Shown here: positions 46,205 to 56,636 of the stretch, one piece after another
Numbering within the stretch: the first letter of the stretch is position 1
Layout: each line of letters starts with the position of its first letter
DNA from: Antarcticimicrobium sediminis
GTDB taxonomy: Bacteria; Pseudomonadota; Alphaproteobacteria; Rhodobacterales; Rhodobacteraceae
Length of the DNA: 64,000 nucleotides
NCBI RefSeq assembly: GCF_004348975.1
Contig: NZ_SMFP01000008.1
Coordinates: forward strand, 20,080-84,079
Direction of reading: 5' to 3'
Notes under the pieces: generated by a model
Told to the model about the DNA's origin: nothing
Databases searched by the model: none
What the model saw: only the letters and a program-made list of their open reading frames with translations
Made by a program: the position numbers and the translations under genes

Positions 46205-46342
46205 GGCGGGCCTCCCCTCGGCTGATGGACCGGCGCGACCTTACAAATGCCGCCGGCGCAGCGAAAGGCGAAAACGCATTGCCGTTGAGATGCTTTGGCC
46301 CCTAGGCTAGAAGGTCTGCGCCCACCCGAGGAGACAGGTAGC

Positions 46343-48598
46343 ATGGCCAAGATGAAGATCACCGATGATGAGGCGCTTGCCTATCATATCGAACCCACGC
46401 CGGGAAAATTCGAGATCCGCCCGACGGTCGCGATGACAACCCAGCGGGATCTGTCCTTGGCCTATTCCCCCGGTGTCGCGGTACCCTGCGAGGCCATCGC
46501 GGCAAACCCAGAAACTGCCTTTGATTACACCAACAAGGGCAATCTTGTCGCGGTGATCACGAACGGAACGGCGGTGCTGGGGCTTGGCAATCTGGGCGCG
46601 CTGGCCTCGAAACCGGTGATGGAGGGCAAGGCGGTTCTGTTCAAACGCTTTGCCGATGTGAACGCGATCGACATCGAGCTGGATACCGAAGACCCCGACG
46701 AGATCATTCAGGCGGTCCGATTGATGGGGCCGACCTTTGGCGGCATCAATCTTGAGGATATCAAGGCGCCGGAATGTTTCATCATCGAGCAGCGGCTCAA
46801 GGAAGAGATGGATATTCCCGTCTTTCACGACGACCAGCATGGCACGGCGGTGATCTGTGCCGCCGGGCTGATCAACGCGCTGCACCTTTCGGGCAAAAAG
46901 ATCGAAGACGTGAAGATCGTGCTGAATGGTGCCGGCGCGGCGGGCATCGCCTGTCTTGAGCTGCTCAAGCGCATGGGCGCACGGCACGACAACTGCATCA
47001 TCTGCGACACCAAGGGCGTGATCTACCAAGGGCGCACCGAGGGGATGAACCAGTGGAAATCGGCCCATGCCGTCAAGACAGAGCTGCGGTCTCTGGACGA
47101 GGCGATGGTGGGTGCGGATGTGTTCCTTGGCGTCAGTGCCAAGGGCGCGGTGACGCAGGACATGGTTGCCTCGATGGCGGACAATCCGGTTATTTTCGCC
47201 ATGGCCAACCCTGATCCGGAGATCACCCCAGAAGAGGCGCATGAGGTGCGCATGGACGCCATCGTCGCCACCGGGCGCAGCGATTATCCCAATCAGGTCA
47301 ACAACGTGCTGGGATTTCCCTATCTCTTTCGCGGGGCGTTGGACATTCATGCCCGGGCGATCAATGACGAGATGAAGATCGCCTGCGCCCACGCCTTGGC
47401 CGAACTGGCGCGCGAGGATGTGCCGGACGAGGTGGCGCTGGCCTATGGCCGCAACCTGAGCTTTGGTCGAGATTATATCATTCCCACGCCGTTCGATCCC
47501 CGGTTGATCCATCGGATCCCGGTCGCGGTGGCCAAGGCGGGGATGGATACCGGCGCGGCGCGGCGCCCGATCATCGACATGGATGCCTATGAGTTGGCGT
47601 TGAAAAGCCGGATGGACCCGACCGCCAGCATCCTGCGCAGCCTGAACGCGCGGGCCCGTGCGGCGCAGGCGCGGATGATTTTTGCCGAGGGCGACGACCC
47701 GCGTGTTCTGCGCGCGGCCGTTACCTATCAACGGTCGGGCTTTGGCAAGGCGCTGGTGGTCGGCCGGGCCGAGGACGTGAAAGCCAAACTGGAAATCGCC
47801 GGTCTGGGCGACGCGGTGCGCGAGATCGAGGTGGTGAACGCCGCCAACACCTCGCATTTGGACAGCTACAAGGCGTTTTTGTATAAACGGCTGCAGCGCA
47901 AAGGGTTTGATCAGAAGGATGTGCACCGGCTGGCGGCGCGCGACCGCCATGTGTTTTCGGCATTGATGCTGGCGCATGGGCATGGGGATGCTGTGGTGAC
48001 CGGGGCGACGCGGAAATCGGCGCATGTGCTGGCCCAGATCAACCACGTGTTCGATGCCGACGCCGAACATGGGGCGGCCGGGGTGACGGCGCTGTTGCAC
48101 AATGGTCGGATCGTTCTGATCGGTGACACCTTGGTGCATGAATGGCCCGAGGCCGAAGATCTTGCCAATATCGCGGAACGTGCGGCGTCGATCGCGCGCG
48201 GCTTGGGGTTGGAGCCACGGGTCGCCTTTGTTTCGTTTTCGACCTTTGGCTATCCGGTGTCGGAACGGGCAGAAAAGATGCATCTGGCCTCGGACGTGCT
48301 GGAACGGCGTGGCGTCGATTTTGAGTATGAGGGCGAGATGACCGTGGATGTCGCGCTGAACACGCAGGCGCAGAAATCCTATCCGTTCTCGCGGCTGACA
48401 GGGCCGGCAAACATCCTGATCGTGCCGGCGCGGCATTCGGCCAGCATTTCGGTCAAGCTGATGCAGGAAATGGGCGAGGCCACGGTGATCGGGCCGATCC
48501 TGACCGGCGTCGACAAGCCGATCCAGATCTGTTCGACGGTTTCAACCACCAATGATATCGTGAACATGGCAGTTCTGGCGGCCTGCGGGATCGGCTGA
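46343..48598 (+). CDS. maeB: NADP-dependent malic enzyme with C-terminal phosphotransacetylase-like domain
   Basis: 751 residues, the two-domain MaeB type. Malic-enzyme part (1 to about 430): [28 protein letters not shown] and the nucleotide-binding [14 protein letters not shown]. The C-terminal part (about 430-751) resembles phosphate acetyltransferase ([32 protein letters not shown]) but usually works as an allosteric, not catalytic, domain. It decarboxylates malate to pyruvate for NADPH and gluconeogenesis. ATG 46343 follows GAGGAGA. Confidence 0.95.
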   Translation: MAKMKITDDEALAYHIEPTPGKFEIRPTVAMTTQRDLSLAYSPGVAVPCEAIAANPETAFDYTNKGNLVAVITNGTAVLGLGNLGALASKPVMEGKAVLFKRFADVNAIDIELDTEDPDEIIQAVRLMGPTFGGINLEDIKAPECFIIEQRLKEEMDIPVFHDDQHGTAVICAAGLINALHLSGKKIEDVKIVLNGAGAAGIACLELLKRMGARHDNCIICDTKGVIYQGRTEGMNQWKSAHAVKTELRSLDEAMVGADVFLGVSAKGAVTQDMVASMADNPVIFAMANPDPEITPEEAHEVRMDAIVATGRSDYPNQVNNVLGFPYLFRGALDIHARAINDEMKIACAHALAELAREDVPDEVALAYGRNLSFGRDYIIPTPFDPRLIHRIPVAVAKAGMDTGAARRPIIDMDAYELALKSRMDPTASILRSLNARARAAQARMIFAEGDDPRVLRAAVTYQRSGFGKALVVGRAEDVKAKLEIAGLGDAVREIEVVNAANTSHLDSYKAFLYKRLQRKGFDQKDVHRLAARDRHVFSALMLAHGHGDAVVTGATRKSAHVLAQINHVFDADAEHGAAGVTALLHNGRIVLIGDTLVHEWPEAEDLANIAERAASIARGLGLEPRVAFVSFSTFGYPVSERAEKMHLASDVLERRGVDFEYEGEMTVDVALNTQAQKSYPFSRLTGPANILIVPARHSASISVKLMQEMGEATVIGPILTGVDKPIQICSTVSTTNDIVNMAVLAACGIG

Positions 48599-48601
48599 GC
48601 C

Positions 48602-49471
48602 GTGGCGATCTGGAACCTTGGGTCGATCAACGCCGACATGGTTTATGCGGTGCCGCATCTGCCGGCACCGGGCGAGACCTTGGCGGCGGTACGATATCAG
48701 AAGTTCCTTGGCGGCAAGGGGGCGAACATGTCGGTCGCGGCGGCCCGCGCGGCGGCCCATGTGCATCATCTGGGCGCCGTCGGCCCGGATGGCGGCTGGG
48801 CGGTCGAGCGGTTGTTGGAATATGGCGTCGATACCCGCCATATCGCGCAGGTCGACACCGCGACGGGGCATGCCATCGTGATGGTGGAGCCGGGCGGCGA
48901 GAACCAGATCGTGATCTATCCCGGCGCCAACCGAGAGATCCCGCAGTCGCTGGTTCAGGCGGCGCTGTCCGAGGCGGGCGCGGGCGATACGCTGTTGATC
49001 CAGAACGAAACCAATGCGCAAGCGCTCGCGGCCCGGATCGGGCGCGATTTGGGGCTGCGGGTTTGCTATGCGGCGGCGCCGTTTGATGCGGATGCGGTGT
49101 GTGAGGTGCTGCCGTTTCTTGATTTTCTGATCCTGAACGCGGTTGAGGCCGCACAGTTGCAGCAGGCCACCGGCCTGACGCCCGAGGCACTGCCGGTGCG
49201 CGATGTGATCGTGACGCTGGGGGCGCAGGGCGCGCGCCATTTCGACACGAACACAGGGGAAACCCGCGATTATCCGGCGCTCAAGGTGGTGGCGGTGGAC
49301 AGCACCGGAGCGGGCGATACCTTTACCGGCTATGTGCTGGCGGGGCTGGATCGTGGGATGCCGATGGCGCAGGCCATTGCGCAGGCGCTGCGCGCGGCGG
49401 CCATCATGGTGACGCGGCATGGCACCGCCGATGTGATTCCGGATCTCAAGGACGTGCAGGCTGGTCCCTAG
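48602..49471 (+). CDS. PfkB-family sugar kinase (ribokinase-like)
   Basis: 289 residues, starting with GTG 3 nt after mae[15 protein letters not shown] (38-51) is the sugar-binding loop, NETNAQALA is in the middle, and the catalytic [15 protein letters not shown] near 235-249 holds the base Asp. The pattern is closest to ribokinase (phosphorylating ribose at O5), but with no ribose transporter or regulator nearby the substrate is open. The 3' end overlaps the convergent msrA by 4 nt. Confidence 0.85.
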   Translation: MAIWNLGSINADMVYAVPHLPAPGETLAAVRYQKFLGGKGANMSVAAARAAAHVHHLGAVGPDGGWAVERLLEYGVDTRHIAQVDTATGHAIVMVEPGGENQIVIYPGANREIPQSLVQAALSEAGAGDTLLIQNETNAQALAARIGRDLGLRVCYAAAPFDADAVCEVLPFLDFLILNAVEAAQLQQATGLTPEALPVRDVIVTLGAQGARHFDTNTGETRDYPALKVVAVDSTGAGDTFTGYVLAGLDRGMPMAQAIAQALRAAAIMVTRHGTADVIPDLKDVQAGP

Positions 49472-50130
49472 CTGCCAGCGAACGGGGCCGCCGCGCCCCA
49501 AAGCGCCCGCACGCGGGCATCGCGCCCACAGCCCTTGCGATACAGTTTATACGCAACATCCTGTCGCTTTGGGCCAAAGCGGGTCAGGACCAGTTTGGTT
49601 CCCGTGTGGTAATCCTGATGATAGGCCTCGGCGGGGTAAAACCGGACGGCGGGCAGGATCGGGGTGACGATCTTTTGGCCCAAATCGGCCTCGGCCTGTG
49701 CAATGGCGGATTTGGCCAGCGCTGTTTCCTCTGGGTTAGAGACGAAAATGGCACTGCGATAGCTGTTGCCGCGATCACAGAACTGCCCCCCCGCATCGGT
49801 GGGATCGACCGAACGCAGGAACAGCGCCAACAGGGTTTCGCGACTGACCGTTTCGGGATCAAAGGTGATCTTGACGGCCTCGTAATGGCCGGTGCCACCA
49901 CGGGTGACCTGTTTATAGGTCGGGTTCGCCACATCTCCTCCGGTATAGCCCGAGACCGCATCGCTGACCCCGGCGACCGTTTCGAAATCGGCCTCGACGC
50001 ACCAGAAACAGCCGCCAGCGACGACCATCACTTCGGTTCCGCCGGCGCGGGCGCCGCTGTGGCTGAGCAAAGTGCCGATGGCGATGAAAAACACCAGCGC
50101 GCAGGTTTTGAGCATTTCGAGCGGTTTCAT
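49468..50130 (-). CDS. msrA: Peptide-methionine (S)-S-oxide reductase, exported form
   Basis: 220 residues. The N-terminus [24 protein letters not shown] is a signal peptide, so the enzyme works in the periplasm, unlike the cytosolic E. coli MsrA. The catalytic GGCFWC has Cys41; [12 protein letters not shown] and the C-terminal [15 protein letters not shown] region follow. It repairs methionine sulfoxide. ATG 50130 has GAGGAG at a good distance. No thioredoxin-fold partner for it is nearby. Confidence 0.93.
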   Translation of the reverse strand: MKPLEMLKTCALVFFIAIGTLLSHSGARAGGTEVMVVAGGCFWCVEADFETVAGVSDAVSGYTGGDVANPTYKQVTRGGTGHYEAVKITFDPETVSRETLLALFLRSVDPTDAGGQFCDRGNSYRSAIFVSNPEETALAKSAIAQAEADLGQKIVTPILPAVRFYPAEAYHQDYHTGTKLVLTRFGPKRQDVAYKLYRKGCGRDARVRALWGAAAPFAGS

Positions 50131-50339
50131 ACACAACACTCCTCAGGTGTCGAAAATTCGACTGTAGCCTGCCCCCGTCGGGTGAACCGGGCAAGCCGTT
50201 GTCATCGAATGTCACGAACAGGTGAGAGGATTTTACTGCTTGGGAGGGGCTTTGGGGGCCCCTGCGCGGGTGGGAGTCCGGGTTGCGCTTCCTTTACTAT
50301 GAGGCGCGGGAAAAATGACAAATTTCCCCTTATTAGAGT

Positions 50340-50621
50340 CTATTTCAGCAGCGATCCCAGCTTCATGGCGACAGCCGGATTACCGCTGACCTTCAGCTTT
50401 CCCATCATCACGCCGGTCATCGGGTTCAGCTTGCCCTTGAGCAGCTTTTTCAGGTTCTCGGGGCTGAGTTTGATGGTGCAATCGGCATCGCGGTCTTGCG
50501 TGCTGGCGCGTCCGTCGGCCAGTACCAGCACCCCGTCGGCGCCGCAGTCGAATTTCAACGACCCGTCAAAGCTTTTGCCGTTGATGGCCTCGTTGATGGC
50601 GTCTGCGATCTTGTCCAGCAT
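50340..50621 (-). CDS. SCP2 sterol-binding-domain protein
   Basis: 93 residues forming one SCP2 domain: FDGSLKFDCGADGVLVLAD, DADCTIKLSPENLKKLLKGKLNPMTGVMMGKLKVSGN, then AVAMKLGSLLK at the end. Such proteins bind lipids or acyl-CoA in a hydrophobic tunnel. The start is ATG 50619-50621 (MLDKIADAI). It stands alone between msrA and argG. The C-terminal LGSLLK resembles the peroxisomal-targeting-like tail of eukaryotic SCP2, here without meaning. Confidence 0.93.
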   Translation of the reverse strand: MLDKIADAINEAINGKSFDGSLKFDCGADGVLVLADGRASTQDRDADCTIKLSPENLKKLLKGKLNPMTGVMMGKLKVSGNPAVAMKLGSLLK

Positions 50622-50684
50622 GTCTGGTCTCCGGTTCTGTGGGGGCTGCAATCAGGACATCAGACGGGTGCATCCCGCACCCCG

Positions 50685-50720
50685 CAAAAGAAAATGCCCG
50701 CCTCGATAAAGGCAGGCATT
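50685..50720 (-). terminator. Terminator of argG
   Basis: An 11-bp stem with one mismatch (AATGCCCGCCT, 50693-50703, with AGGCAGGCATT, 50710-50720), and on the minus strand a T-rich tail TTTTCTTTT. It is 35 nt past the argG stop and before the SCP2 gene. Confidence 0.82.
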
Positions 50721-50755
50721 CTCGATCCGTTTCAATGGTGACGTGGGTGCAGGGG

Positions 50756-51982
50756 TTAGCCTTTGACCCGCGCGTTGCGCACCGCGATCAGTTTCAGGCG
50801 CAACGCATTGAGGTTGATGAACCCTTGCGCGTCTTTCTGATCATAGGCGCCTGCATCCTCTTCAAAGGTCACATGGGCCTCGGAATACAGCGAATGGTCC
50901 GACCAACGCGCCACGGTACGTGCCGATCCCTTGAACAGCATCAGCTTGACGGTGCCGGTGACATGTTCCTGGCTTTTGTCGACCAGGGCTTGCAGCATTT
51001 CACGCTCGGGCGAGAACCACAGGCCGTTATAGATCAGCTCGGCATAGCGCGGCATGATCGAATCCTTGAGGTGACCGGCGCCGGAATCCAGCGTGATCTG
51101 TTCGATGCCGCGGTGCGCCTCGAGCAGGATGGTGCCGCCGGGGGTCTCATAAACGCCGCGCGATTTCATGCCGACAAAGCGGTTTTCGACGAAATCCAGC
51201 CGCCCGATGCCGTGCTTGCGACCATAATCGTTCAGCTTGGTCAGGATCGTGGCGGGCGACATCGCCTCGCCGTTGATCGAAACCGCGTCGCCCTTTTCAA
51301 AGCCGACTTCGATGTATTCCGGGGTGTCCGGGGCGGTAACCGGATCGTCGGTGCGCTGATAGACGTAATCAGGCGCCATCTGGCCCGGATCTTCCAACAC
51401 CTTGCCCTCGGACGAGGTGTGCAACAGGTTGGCGTCGACCGAGAACGGCGCCTCGCCGCGTTTGTCCTTGGCGATCGGGATCTGGTTCTGTTCGGCAAAT
51501 TCCAGCAAGCGCGTGCGCGAGGTCAGCGACCATTCCCGCCACGGTGCGATCACCTTGATGGCCGGGTTCAGCGCATAGGCGCAGAGTTCGAACCGGACCT
51601 GATCATTGCCCTTGCCGGTGGCGCCATGGGCCACGGCATCGGCGCCGGTTTCCTTGGCGATTTCCACCAGCCGCTTGGAAATCAGCGGCCGTGCGATCGA
51701 GGTGCCGAGCAGATACAGCCCCTCATAAACAGCATTGGCGCGGAACATCGGGAAGACGAAATCGCGGACGAATTCCTCGCGGACATCCTCGATAAAGATG
51801 TTCTCGGGTTTGATCCCCAGAAGCTCGGCCTTTTTGCGGGCGGGGTCGAGCTCTTCTCCCTGACCGAGATCGGCGGTAAAGGTCACAACTTCGCAGCCGT
51901 ATTCGGTCTGCAGCCATTTCAGGATGATCGAGGTGTCGAGGCCACCGGAATAGGCCAGGACGACTTTCTTGGGCGCGGACAT
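50756..51982 (-). CDS. argG: Argininosuccinate synthase
   Basis: 408 residues. ArgG joins citrulline and aspartate with ATP to argininosuccinate. The P-loop AYSGGLDTS (10-18), [21 protein letters not shown], and [11 protein letters not shown]-like [12 protein letters not shown] region are as in the family. ATG 51980-51982 ([14 protein letters not shown]) is used. Monocistronic, with its own terminator; divergent from ilvA by 112 nt. Confidence 0.97.
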   Translation of the reverse strand: MSAPKKVVLAYSGGLDTSIILKWLQTEYGCEVVTFTADLGQGEELDPARKKAELLGIKPENIFIEDVREEFVRDFVFPMFRANAVYEGLYLLGTSIARPLISKRLVEIAKETGADAVAHGATGKGNDQVRFELCAYALNPAIKVIAPWREWSLTSRTRLLEFAEQNQIPIAKDKRGEAPFSVDANLLHTSSEGKVLEDPGQMAPDYVYQRTDDPVTAPDTPEYIEVGFEKGDAVSINGEAMSPATILTKLNDYGRKHGIGRLDFVENRFVGMKSRGVYETPGGTILLEAHRGIEQITLDSGAGHLKDSIMPRYAELIYNGLWFSPEREMLQALVDKSQEHVTGTVKLMLFKGSARTVARWSDHSLYSEAHVTFEEDAGAYDQKDAQGFINLNALRLKLIAVRNARVKG

Positions 51983-52094
51983 GCGAATTTCCTTCTGCGA
52001 GAACCGCATCGGGGGTTACCGGGTTTTGTGCTGGGGGGCAAGGTGGCGGAAACAGCGGGCTTGCATCCGGCCCGTATCTTGGCGAGAGAAGCAT

Positions 52095-53333
52095 ATGACC
52101 GACATGAATGACGCCTTTCATACCGGAGCGCGGGCCGCGACAGAGGCCATGCGCGCGGTATTCCCGCCCACGCCGTTGCAGCGCAACGCGCATCTGTCCG
52201 ATAAATTCGGCGCGGATATCTGGCTTAAACGCGAAGATCTGAGCCCGGTCCGTTCCTACAAGCTGCGCGGGGCGTTCAACGCCATGCGCAAGCAGCAGGG
52301 ACAGGATCTGTTCGTCTGCGCCAGCGCTGGCAACCACGCCCAGGGCGTGGCCTTCATGTGCAAGCATATGGGCGTGAAGGGTGTGATCTTCATGCCGGTC
52401 ACGACGCCGCAGCAAAAGATTCAAAAGACCCGGATTTTTGGCGGCGATCAGATCGAGATCCATCTGGTGGGCGATTATTTCGACGACACGCTGAGGGCCG
52501 CGCAGGACTGGTGCGCCCGCGAGGGCGGGCATTTCCTGTCGCCGTTCGATGATCTGGACGTGATCGAGGGGCAGGCCTCGATCGGGGTGGAGGTTGAGGA
52601 CCAATTGGGTCGGATGCCCGATCACGTGATCCTGCCGGTGGGTGGTGGTGGCATGTCATCCGGTGTGTCGACCTGGTTCGGGGACCGGACCCATTGTGTT
52701 TTCGTTGAACCGGCGGGGGGCGCCTGTCTGCGCGCGGCGCTGGGGGCGCGGCAGCCGGTGACGCTGGACCATGTCGATACCTTTGTTGATGGCGCTGCGG
52801 TGGGGCGGATCGGCGAGAAGACATTCGAGCTGTTGCGCAACACGCGACTGTCGGATGTTCTGGTGCTGAGCGAGGATCGCATCAGCACCACCATCATCGA
52901 AATGCTGAACCTTGAGGGCATCGTGCTGGAACCCGCCGGGGCGCTGGCGGTCGAGGCGGTGGGCGATATCGCCAGCTTTGTGCGTGGGCGCACGGTGGTG
53001 TGCGTCACCTCGGGCGGGAATTTCGATTTCGAACGTCTGCCAGAGGTCAAGGAACGCGCGCAGCGCTTCAACGGGGTCAAGAAATACTTTATCCTGCGCC
53101 TGCCGCAACGGCCCGGCGCGTTGAAGGATTTTCTTGAGATCCTGGGGCCGGAAGACGATATCAGCCGGTTTGAATACATGAAGAAATCGGCGCGCAATTT
53201 TGGCTCGGTCCTGATCGGGATCGAGACGCAGCGCCCGGACAACTTCGCCCATCTGTTCGCGCGGCTTGATGCGGGGGGCTATACCTATACCGACATCACC
53301 AACAATGAAACGCTGGCCCAGTTCGTGATCTGA
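52095..53333 (+). CDS. ilvA: Threonine ammonia-lyase
   Basis: 412 residues. IlvA deaminates threonine to 2-oxobutyrate for isoleucine synthesis. PLP Lys56 lies in SYKLRGAFNAM, the phosphate-binding glycine loop is GGGGMSSG (about 184-191), and a single ACT-like C-terminal domain (from about 330: KYFILRLPQRPGALKDFLEILG) suggests allosteric control. The length fits the short IlvA type with one ACT-like domain. ATG 52095 begins MTDMNDAF. Confidence 0.92.
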   Translation: MTDMNDAFHTGARAATEAMRAVFPPTPLQRNAHLSDKFGADIWLKREDLSPVRSYKLRGAFNAMRKQQGQDLFVCASAGNHAQGVAFMCKHMGVKGVIFMPVTTPQQKIQKTRIFGGDQIEIHLVGDYFDDTLRAAQDWCAREGGHFLSPFDDLDVIEGQASIGVEVEDQLGRMPDHVILPVGGGGMSSGVSTWFGDRTHCVFVEPAGGACLRAALGARQPVTLDHVDTFVDGAAVGRIGEKTFELLRNTRLSDVLVLSEDRISTTIIEMLNLEGIVLEPAGALAVEAVGDIASFVRGRTVVCVTSGGNFDFERLPEVKERAQRFNGVKKYFILRLPQRPGALKDFLEILGPEDDISRFEYMKKSARNFGSVLIGIETQRPDNFAHLFARLDAGGYTYTDITNNETLAQFVI

Positions 53334-53342
53334 GCCAGCGTT

Positions 53343-53675
53343 TCAGGCCGCAAGATGTTCGCGCATCCCGTCAAAGAAGCAGACCTTTGAGCGGTCATAG
53401 CCGGTGACAATGGCGGCAAGATCAACGCTGTCGGCCTGTCCTGCGGCCGAGAGCCGTTCACCATCCTGACAAAGATCTGAAAACGCCGAGAAGCCGAGAT
53501 TGAGCGCGCTGCCCTTGAGAAAGTGGAGATCCTGCTCCAACTGGCTGCGGTTGGTATCCGCGCGCAGCCGCTCAATCACCTCCTCGACTTCTTCCAGAAA
53601 GAGGTCGACCACCTCTTTGAAATCGTCGGGCCCCACTTCGTCGCGCAATTCGTTCACGCGTGACCATCGAATCAT
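53343..53675 (-). CDS. Histidine phosphotransfer (Hpt) domain protein
   Basis: 110 residues, a single Hpt four-helix domain. The phospho-accepting His51 lies in DLHFLKGSALNLGF, after the acidic helix DDFKEVVDLFLEEVEEVIERL. It has no kinase or receiver and must take phosphate from another protein. It is divergent from the response-regulator/PP2C gene (53832) with 156 nt between starts. In several Rhodobacteraceae an Hpt gene and an RR-phosphatase gene sit like this, suggesting a shared pathway; that is inference. Confidence 0.87.
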   Translation of the reverse strand: MIRWSRVNELRDEVGPDDFKEVVDLFLEEVEEVIERLRADTNRSQLEQDLHFLKGSALNLGFSAFSDLCQDGERLSAAGQADSVDLAAIVTGYDRSKVCFFDGMREHLAA

Positions 53676-53831
53676 GACACACCCATTTATCTGAACCCCA
53701 ACCCGGCACCGAGGGTAGGGCCGGGGGGTAAACAGCCGGTTAAGCCGGGAGAGCGCAACCGCAGCATCGGGTTTCACGCCCTGTTAATCGCTTGGCCCGA
53801 TAGTGCCTGATGGGGATGATGAGATGGAAAG

Positions 53832-55106
53832 GTGATTCTGCGGGGCATGTTGGTGAAGAGCGATACAGGTCCGGCCACGGATGCGATCCAGCGGGTTCTG
53901 GTGGTCGATGACAGCCGGTTGCAGCGCCATATTCTGATCAGCTCGCTCAAGAAATGGGGGGTTGAGGTGATCGAGGCGGAAAGCGGCGAGCAAGCGATGG
54001 AGATTTGCCGCACCGCGCCCCCCGATGTCGTGCTGAGCGACTGGATGATGCCGGGGATGAGCGGGCTGGAGTTCTGCCGCGCCTTTCGCGCCCTGCCGAA
54101 TGAGGGTTACGTCTATTTCATCCTGCTGACCTCCAAGAGCGAGAAGAACGACATCGCCAAAGGACTGGATGCGGGGGCCGATGATTTCTTGATCAAGCCG
54201 GTGAACTCCCATGAACTCAGGGCGCGGATCTCGGCCGGGGCGCGGATCCTGAGCATGCAGCGCGAACTATCGGAGAAGAACCGGGTGATTTCGGAAACGG
54301 TGGACAAGCTGCGCAAGGCGCATGATGCCATCGACAAGGACCTGATCCAGGCGCGCAAGATCCAGGAATCGCTGGTGCCGGAACTGACGCGGGACTTTGG
54401 CGCCTCGCGCGTGAGCCTGTTGTTGAAACCCTGCGGCCATATCGGCGGCGATCTGGTTGGCATGTTCTCGCCCGGTGGGGCGCGGATCGGGTTCTATTGT
54501 ATTGACGTGTCCGGCCACGGTATTACCTCGGCGATGATGACGGCCAAACTGGGCGGCTATCTGTCCAGCACCTATTTCGATCAGAACGTGGCAATGGAAA
54601 AGCGGCACGAGAGCTTTTATGCCCTGCGCCCGCCGGCCGAGGTGGCGCGGATCCTGAATGATCGGGTCACCGCCGATGCTGGGGTCGAGGAATATTTCAC
54701 GATGATTTATGGCACCGCCGATCTGCGCTCGGGTCATGTGGATATGGTGCAGGCGGGGCATCCGCATCCGTTGATCCTGCGGCGCGACGGCAGTGCGGCG
54801 TTTCTGGGCGATGGGGGCGTACCGATCGGGTTGTTGCCCGATCTGGACTATGACCAGTTCGAAACCGTGCTGGCGCCGGGCGACCGGCTGTTATTTTATT
54901 CCGACGGGTTCACCGAATGCAATCTGGCCTGTGGCGGGATGCTGGACAGCGACGGGTTCCAGAAATTGGTGCAATCCTGCGACGCCGGGCAAACCGGGCA
55001 GGAATTTCTCGACGATCTGTTCTGGCAGCTTCGCCAGATCATGGCGCCGGGGCAGGGCATGGAAGATGACGTCTCTGCCACCTTGTTTGAATATTGGGGG
55101 CCCTGA
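53832..55106 (+). CDS. Response regulator with PP2C/SpoIIE-type phosphatase output
   Basis: 424 residues. Receiver domain (about 20-135) with VLVVDDSR, phospho-Asp70 (VVLSDWMMPGMSG) and Lys122 (LIKPVNSHEL). A coiled coil (about 150-190) leads to a PP2C domain (200-420) with GGDLVG, YCIDVSGHGITSAM, AGHPHPLILR and FYSDGFTE. Such RsbU-like proteins dephosphorylate anti-anti-sigma factors. GTG 53832 is used; ATG 53847 is an alternative. The adjacent Hpt protein may transfer phosphate to Asp70, which is inference. Confidence 0.9.
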   Translation: MILRGMLVKSDTGPATDAIQRVLVVDDSRLQRHILISSLKKWGVEVIEAESGEQAMEICRTAPPDVVLSDWMMPGMSGLEFCRAFRALPNEGYVYFILLTSKSEKNDIAKGLDAGADDFLIKPVNSHELRARISAGARILSMQRELSEKNRVISETVDKLRKAHDAIDKDLIQARKIQESLVPELTRDFGASRVSLLLKPCGHIGGDLVGMFSPGGARIGFYCIDVSGHGITSAMMTAKLGGYLSSTYFDQNVAMEKRHESFYALRPPAEVARILNDRVTADAGVEEYFTMIYGTADLRSGHVDMVQAGHPHPLILRRDGSAAFLGDGGVPIGLLPDLDYDQFETVLAPGDRLLFYSDGFTECNLACGGMLDSDGFQKLVQSCDAGQTGQEFLDDLFWQLRQIMAPGQGMEDDVSATLFEYWGP

Positions 55107-55113
55107 CCGGGCC

Positions 55114-55572
55114 TTAGCCCGTGCGCAGTTGTCCCAACGCCAGACGGGTGGCGAAATGGCGATCGCCAGCATTGCCCAGCCGCTGTGCGGCGTCGACGGT
55201 GTCCAGCCAAACCGCAGCATGACCCGCCTCGGTCGGTGGGCCCATCGGGCGGATCGGGCGGGCGACATAGATCAGGCAGATCTTTTCCGCCCACAGATCA
55301 TACTCTGGCATATAGGCAAAGCGGCGAAAGGCCCCGACCCGGCGCGGGGCGGCGATGCGCCAGCCGGTTTCCTCGAATACCTCTCGGTGCAGCGCGGCGG
55401 TGGGGGACTCACCGGGATCTATCCCGCCGCCCGGCAGTTGCAGATCGGGGCCGGTTTCGGTGCTTTGTTCGGTCACCAGAAGACCGCCCGCTTGCGGCAG
55501 CAGCGCATAGGCGCCGACGCGGCGGCGATAGGTTTGATCGGGGCGGGGTGTTTCGCCAAACCGTCTGATCAT
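55114..55572 (-). CDS. NUDIX hydrolase
   Basis: 152 residues with a full Nudix box at 48-70 (start GGGIDPGESP, then REVFEETGW), in the pattern GX5EX7REUXEEXGU. The start MIRRFGETPRP is ATG 55570-55572. The substrate is unknown. Its 3' end is 8 nt from the convergent phosphatase gene, and it is divergent from hslO. Confidence 0.9.
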   Translation of the reverse strand: MIRRFGETPRPDQTYRRRVGAYALLPQAGGLLVTEQSTETGPDLQLPGGGIDPGESPTAALHREVFEETGWRIAAPRRVGAFRRFAYMPEYDLWAEKICLIYVARPIRPMGPPTEAGHAAVWLDTVDAAQRLGNAGDRHFATRLALGQLRTG

Positions 55573-55649
55573 GCAACTGGCCCTTTTATCGCGAGGCGTT
55601 CCGACTATATTGCGCGGGTATGCCAACCCGTGGCGCGTAAGGAAACCCC

Positions 55650-56636
55650 ATGACCATCGGATCGAAACTCGCGTGGGACGATACCGTCCTGCCCTTCCAA
55701 CTGGACGTTTCGGACATGCGCGGGCGCGTGGCCCGGCTGGACGGCGTCTTGGACGGGATCTTGAAACAGCACGACTACCCGCCTCAGGTCGAGGCGCTGG
55801 TGGCCGAAATGGCGTTGCTGACGGCGCTGATCGGGCAAACCGTAAAGCTGCGCTGGAAGCTGTCTTTGCAGGTCCAGTCCAAAGGCCCGGTGCGGATGAT
55901 CGCCACCGATTACTATGCCCCCACCGAAGAGGGCGAGCCGGCCAAGATCCGGGCCTATGCCAGTTATGACGCCGACCGGTTGTCGGGGGCAGAGCCCTTT
56001 GCGCAGATCGGGACGGGGTATTTCGCCATCCTGATCGATCAGGGCAAGGGGATGACGCCCTATCAGGGGATCACACCGCTGGAGGGGGACTCGCTGCGGC
56101 GCTGTGCCGAGGCCTATTTCGCCCAGTCGGAACAGTTGCCGACGCGGTTCAAGCTGAACTTTGGCAAATCCACCGAAAAGGGCGGTCGCGAGCATTGGCG
56201 CGCTGGTGGCGTGATGTTGCAGCATATGCCCAAGGCGTCGCCGTTCGCGGCGAAGTTGGAGGGCAGCGGCGACATCCTGCGGCCCGCCGATCTGGTTGAC
56301 GGGGAAGAGGGCGAGAACTGGAACCGGGTGAATATCCTGCTGGATTCAGTAGAAGAGCTGGAACTGGTCGGGCCGGTGGTCACCCCCACCAGCCTGCTGG
56401 TGCGCCTGTTCCACGAAGAGCAGCCGCGGGTGTTTGACGCGCAGCCGGTGCGTTTTGGCTGCACCTGTTCCGAGGATCGCGTCCGCCAAAGCCTGTCGAT
56501 CTATTCTGCCAAGGACATCAAGACGATGACCACGGACGAGGGGACCGTGACCGCCGATTGCCAGTTTTGCGGCGCCCATTATGTTCTCGACCCCGCCACC
56601 GTGGGGTTCGAGGCCGAGCAGACCGGGAATGCGTGA
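55650..56636 (+). CDS. hslO: Redox-regulated chaperone Hsp33
   Basis: 328 residues. Hsp33 is a zinc-held, oxidation-activated holdase. The C-terminal zinc cysteines are in GCTCSEDRV (about 271 and 273) and CQFCGAHY (about 305 and 308). The body holds the family's TALIGQTVKLRWKLSLQVQSKGPVR and GLKLNFG-like FKLNFGKS regions. Its 3' end overlaps the next NUDIX gene by 8 nt. A single-gene promoter is expected in the 77-nt gap after the NUDIX gene, but I see no clear sigma-32 site. Confidence 0.95.
   Translation: MTIGSKLAWDDTVLPFQLDVSDMRGRVARLDGVLDGILKQHDYPPQVEALVAEMALLTALIGQTVKLRWKLSLQVQSKGPVRMIATDYYAPTEEGEPAKIRAYASYDADRLSGAEPFAQIGTGYFAILIDQGKGMTPYQGITPLEGDSLRRCAEAYFAQSEQLPTRFKLNFGKSTEKGGREHWRAGGVMLQHMPKASPFAAKLEGSGDILRPADLVDGEEGENWNRVNILLDSVEELELVGPVVTPTSLLVRLFHEEQPRVFDAQPVRFGCTCSEDRVRQSLSIYSAKDIKTMTTDEGTVTADCQFCGAHYVLDPATVGFEAEQTGNA

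Noticed and set aside
46307-48436. A 709-codon open frame antisense to maeB
   Set aside because: Mirror of a conserved gene with an unlikely amino-acid make-up. No ribosome site or family match.
50308-50328. GGGAAA/TTTCCC hairpin past the SCP2 gene as a terminator
   Set aside because: Only a 6-bp stem with no T-run on the minus strand.
53728-53743. GTAA-N8-TTAA as a CtrA box before the phosphatase gene
   Set aside because: The spacing is eight, not seven, and the left half has a mismatch; not strong enough as a feature. It is noted under the Hpt finding.
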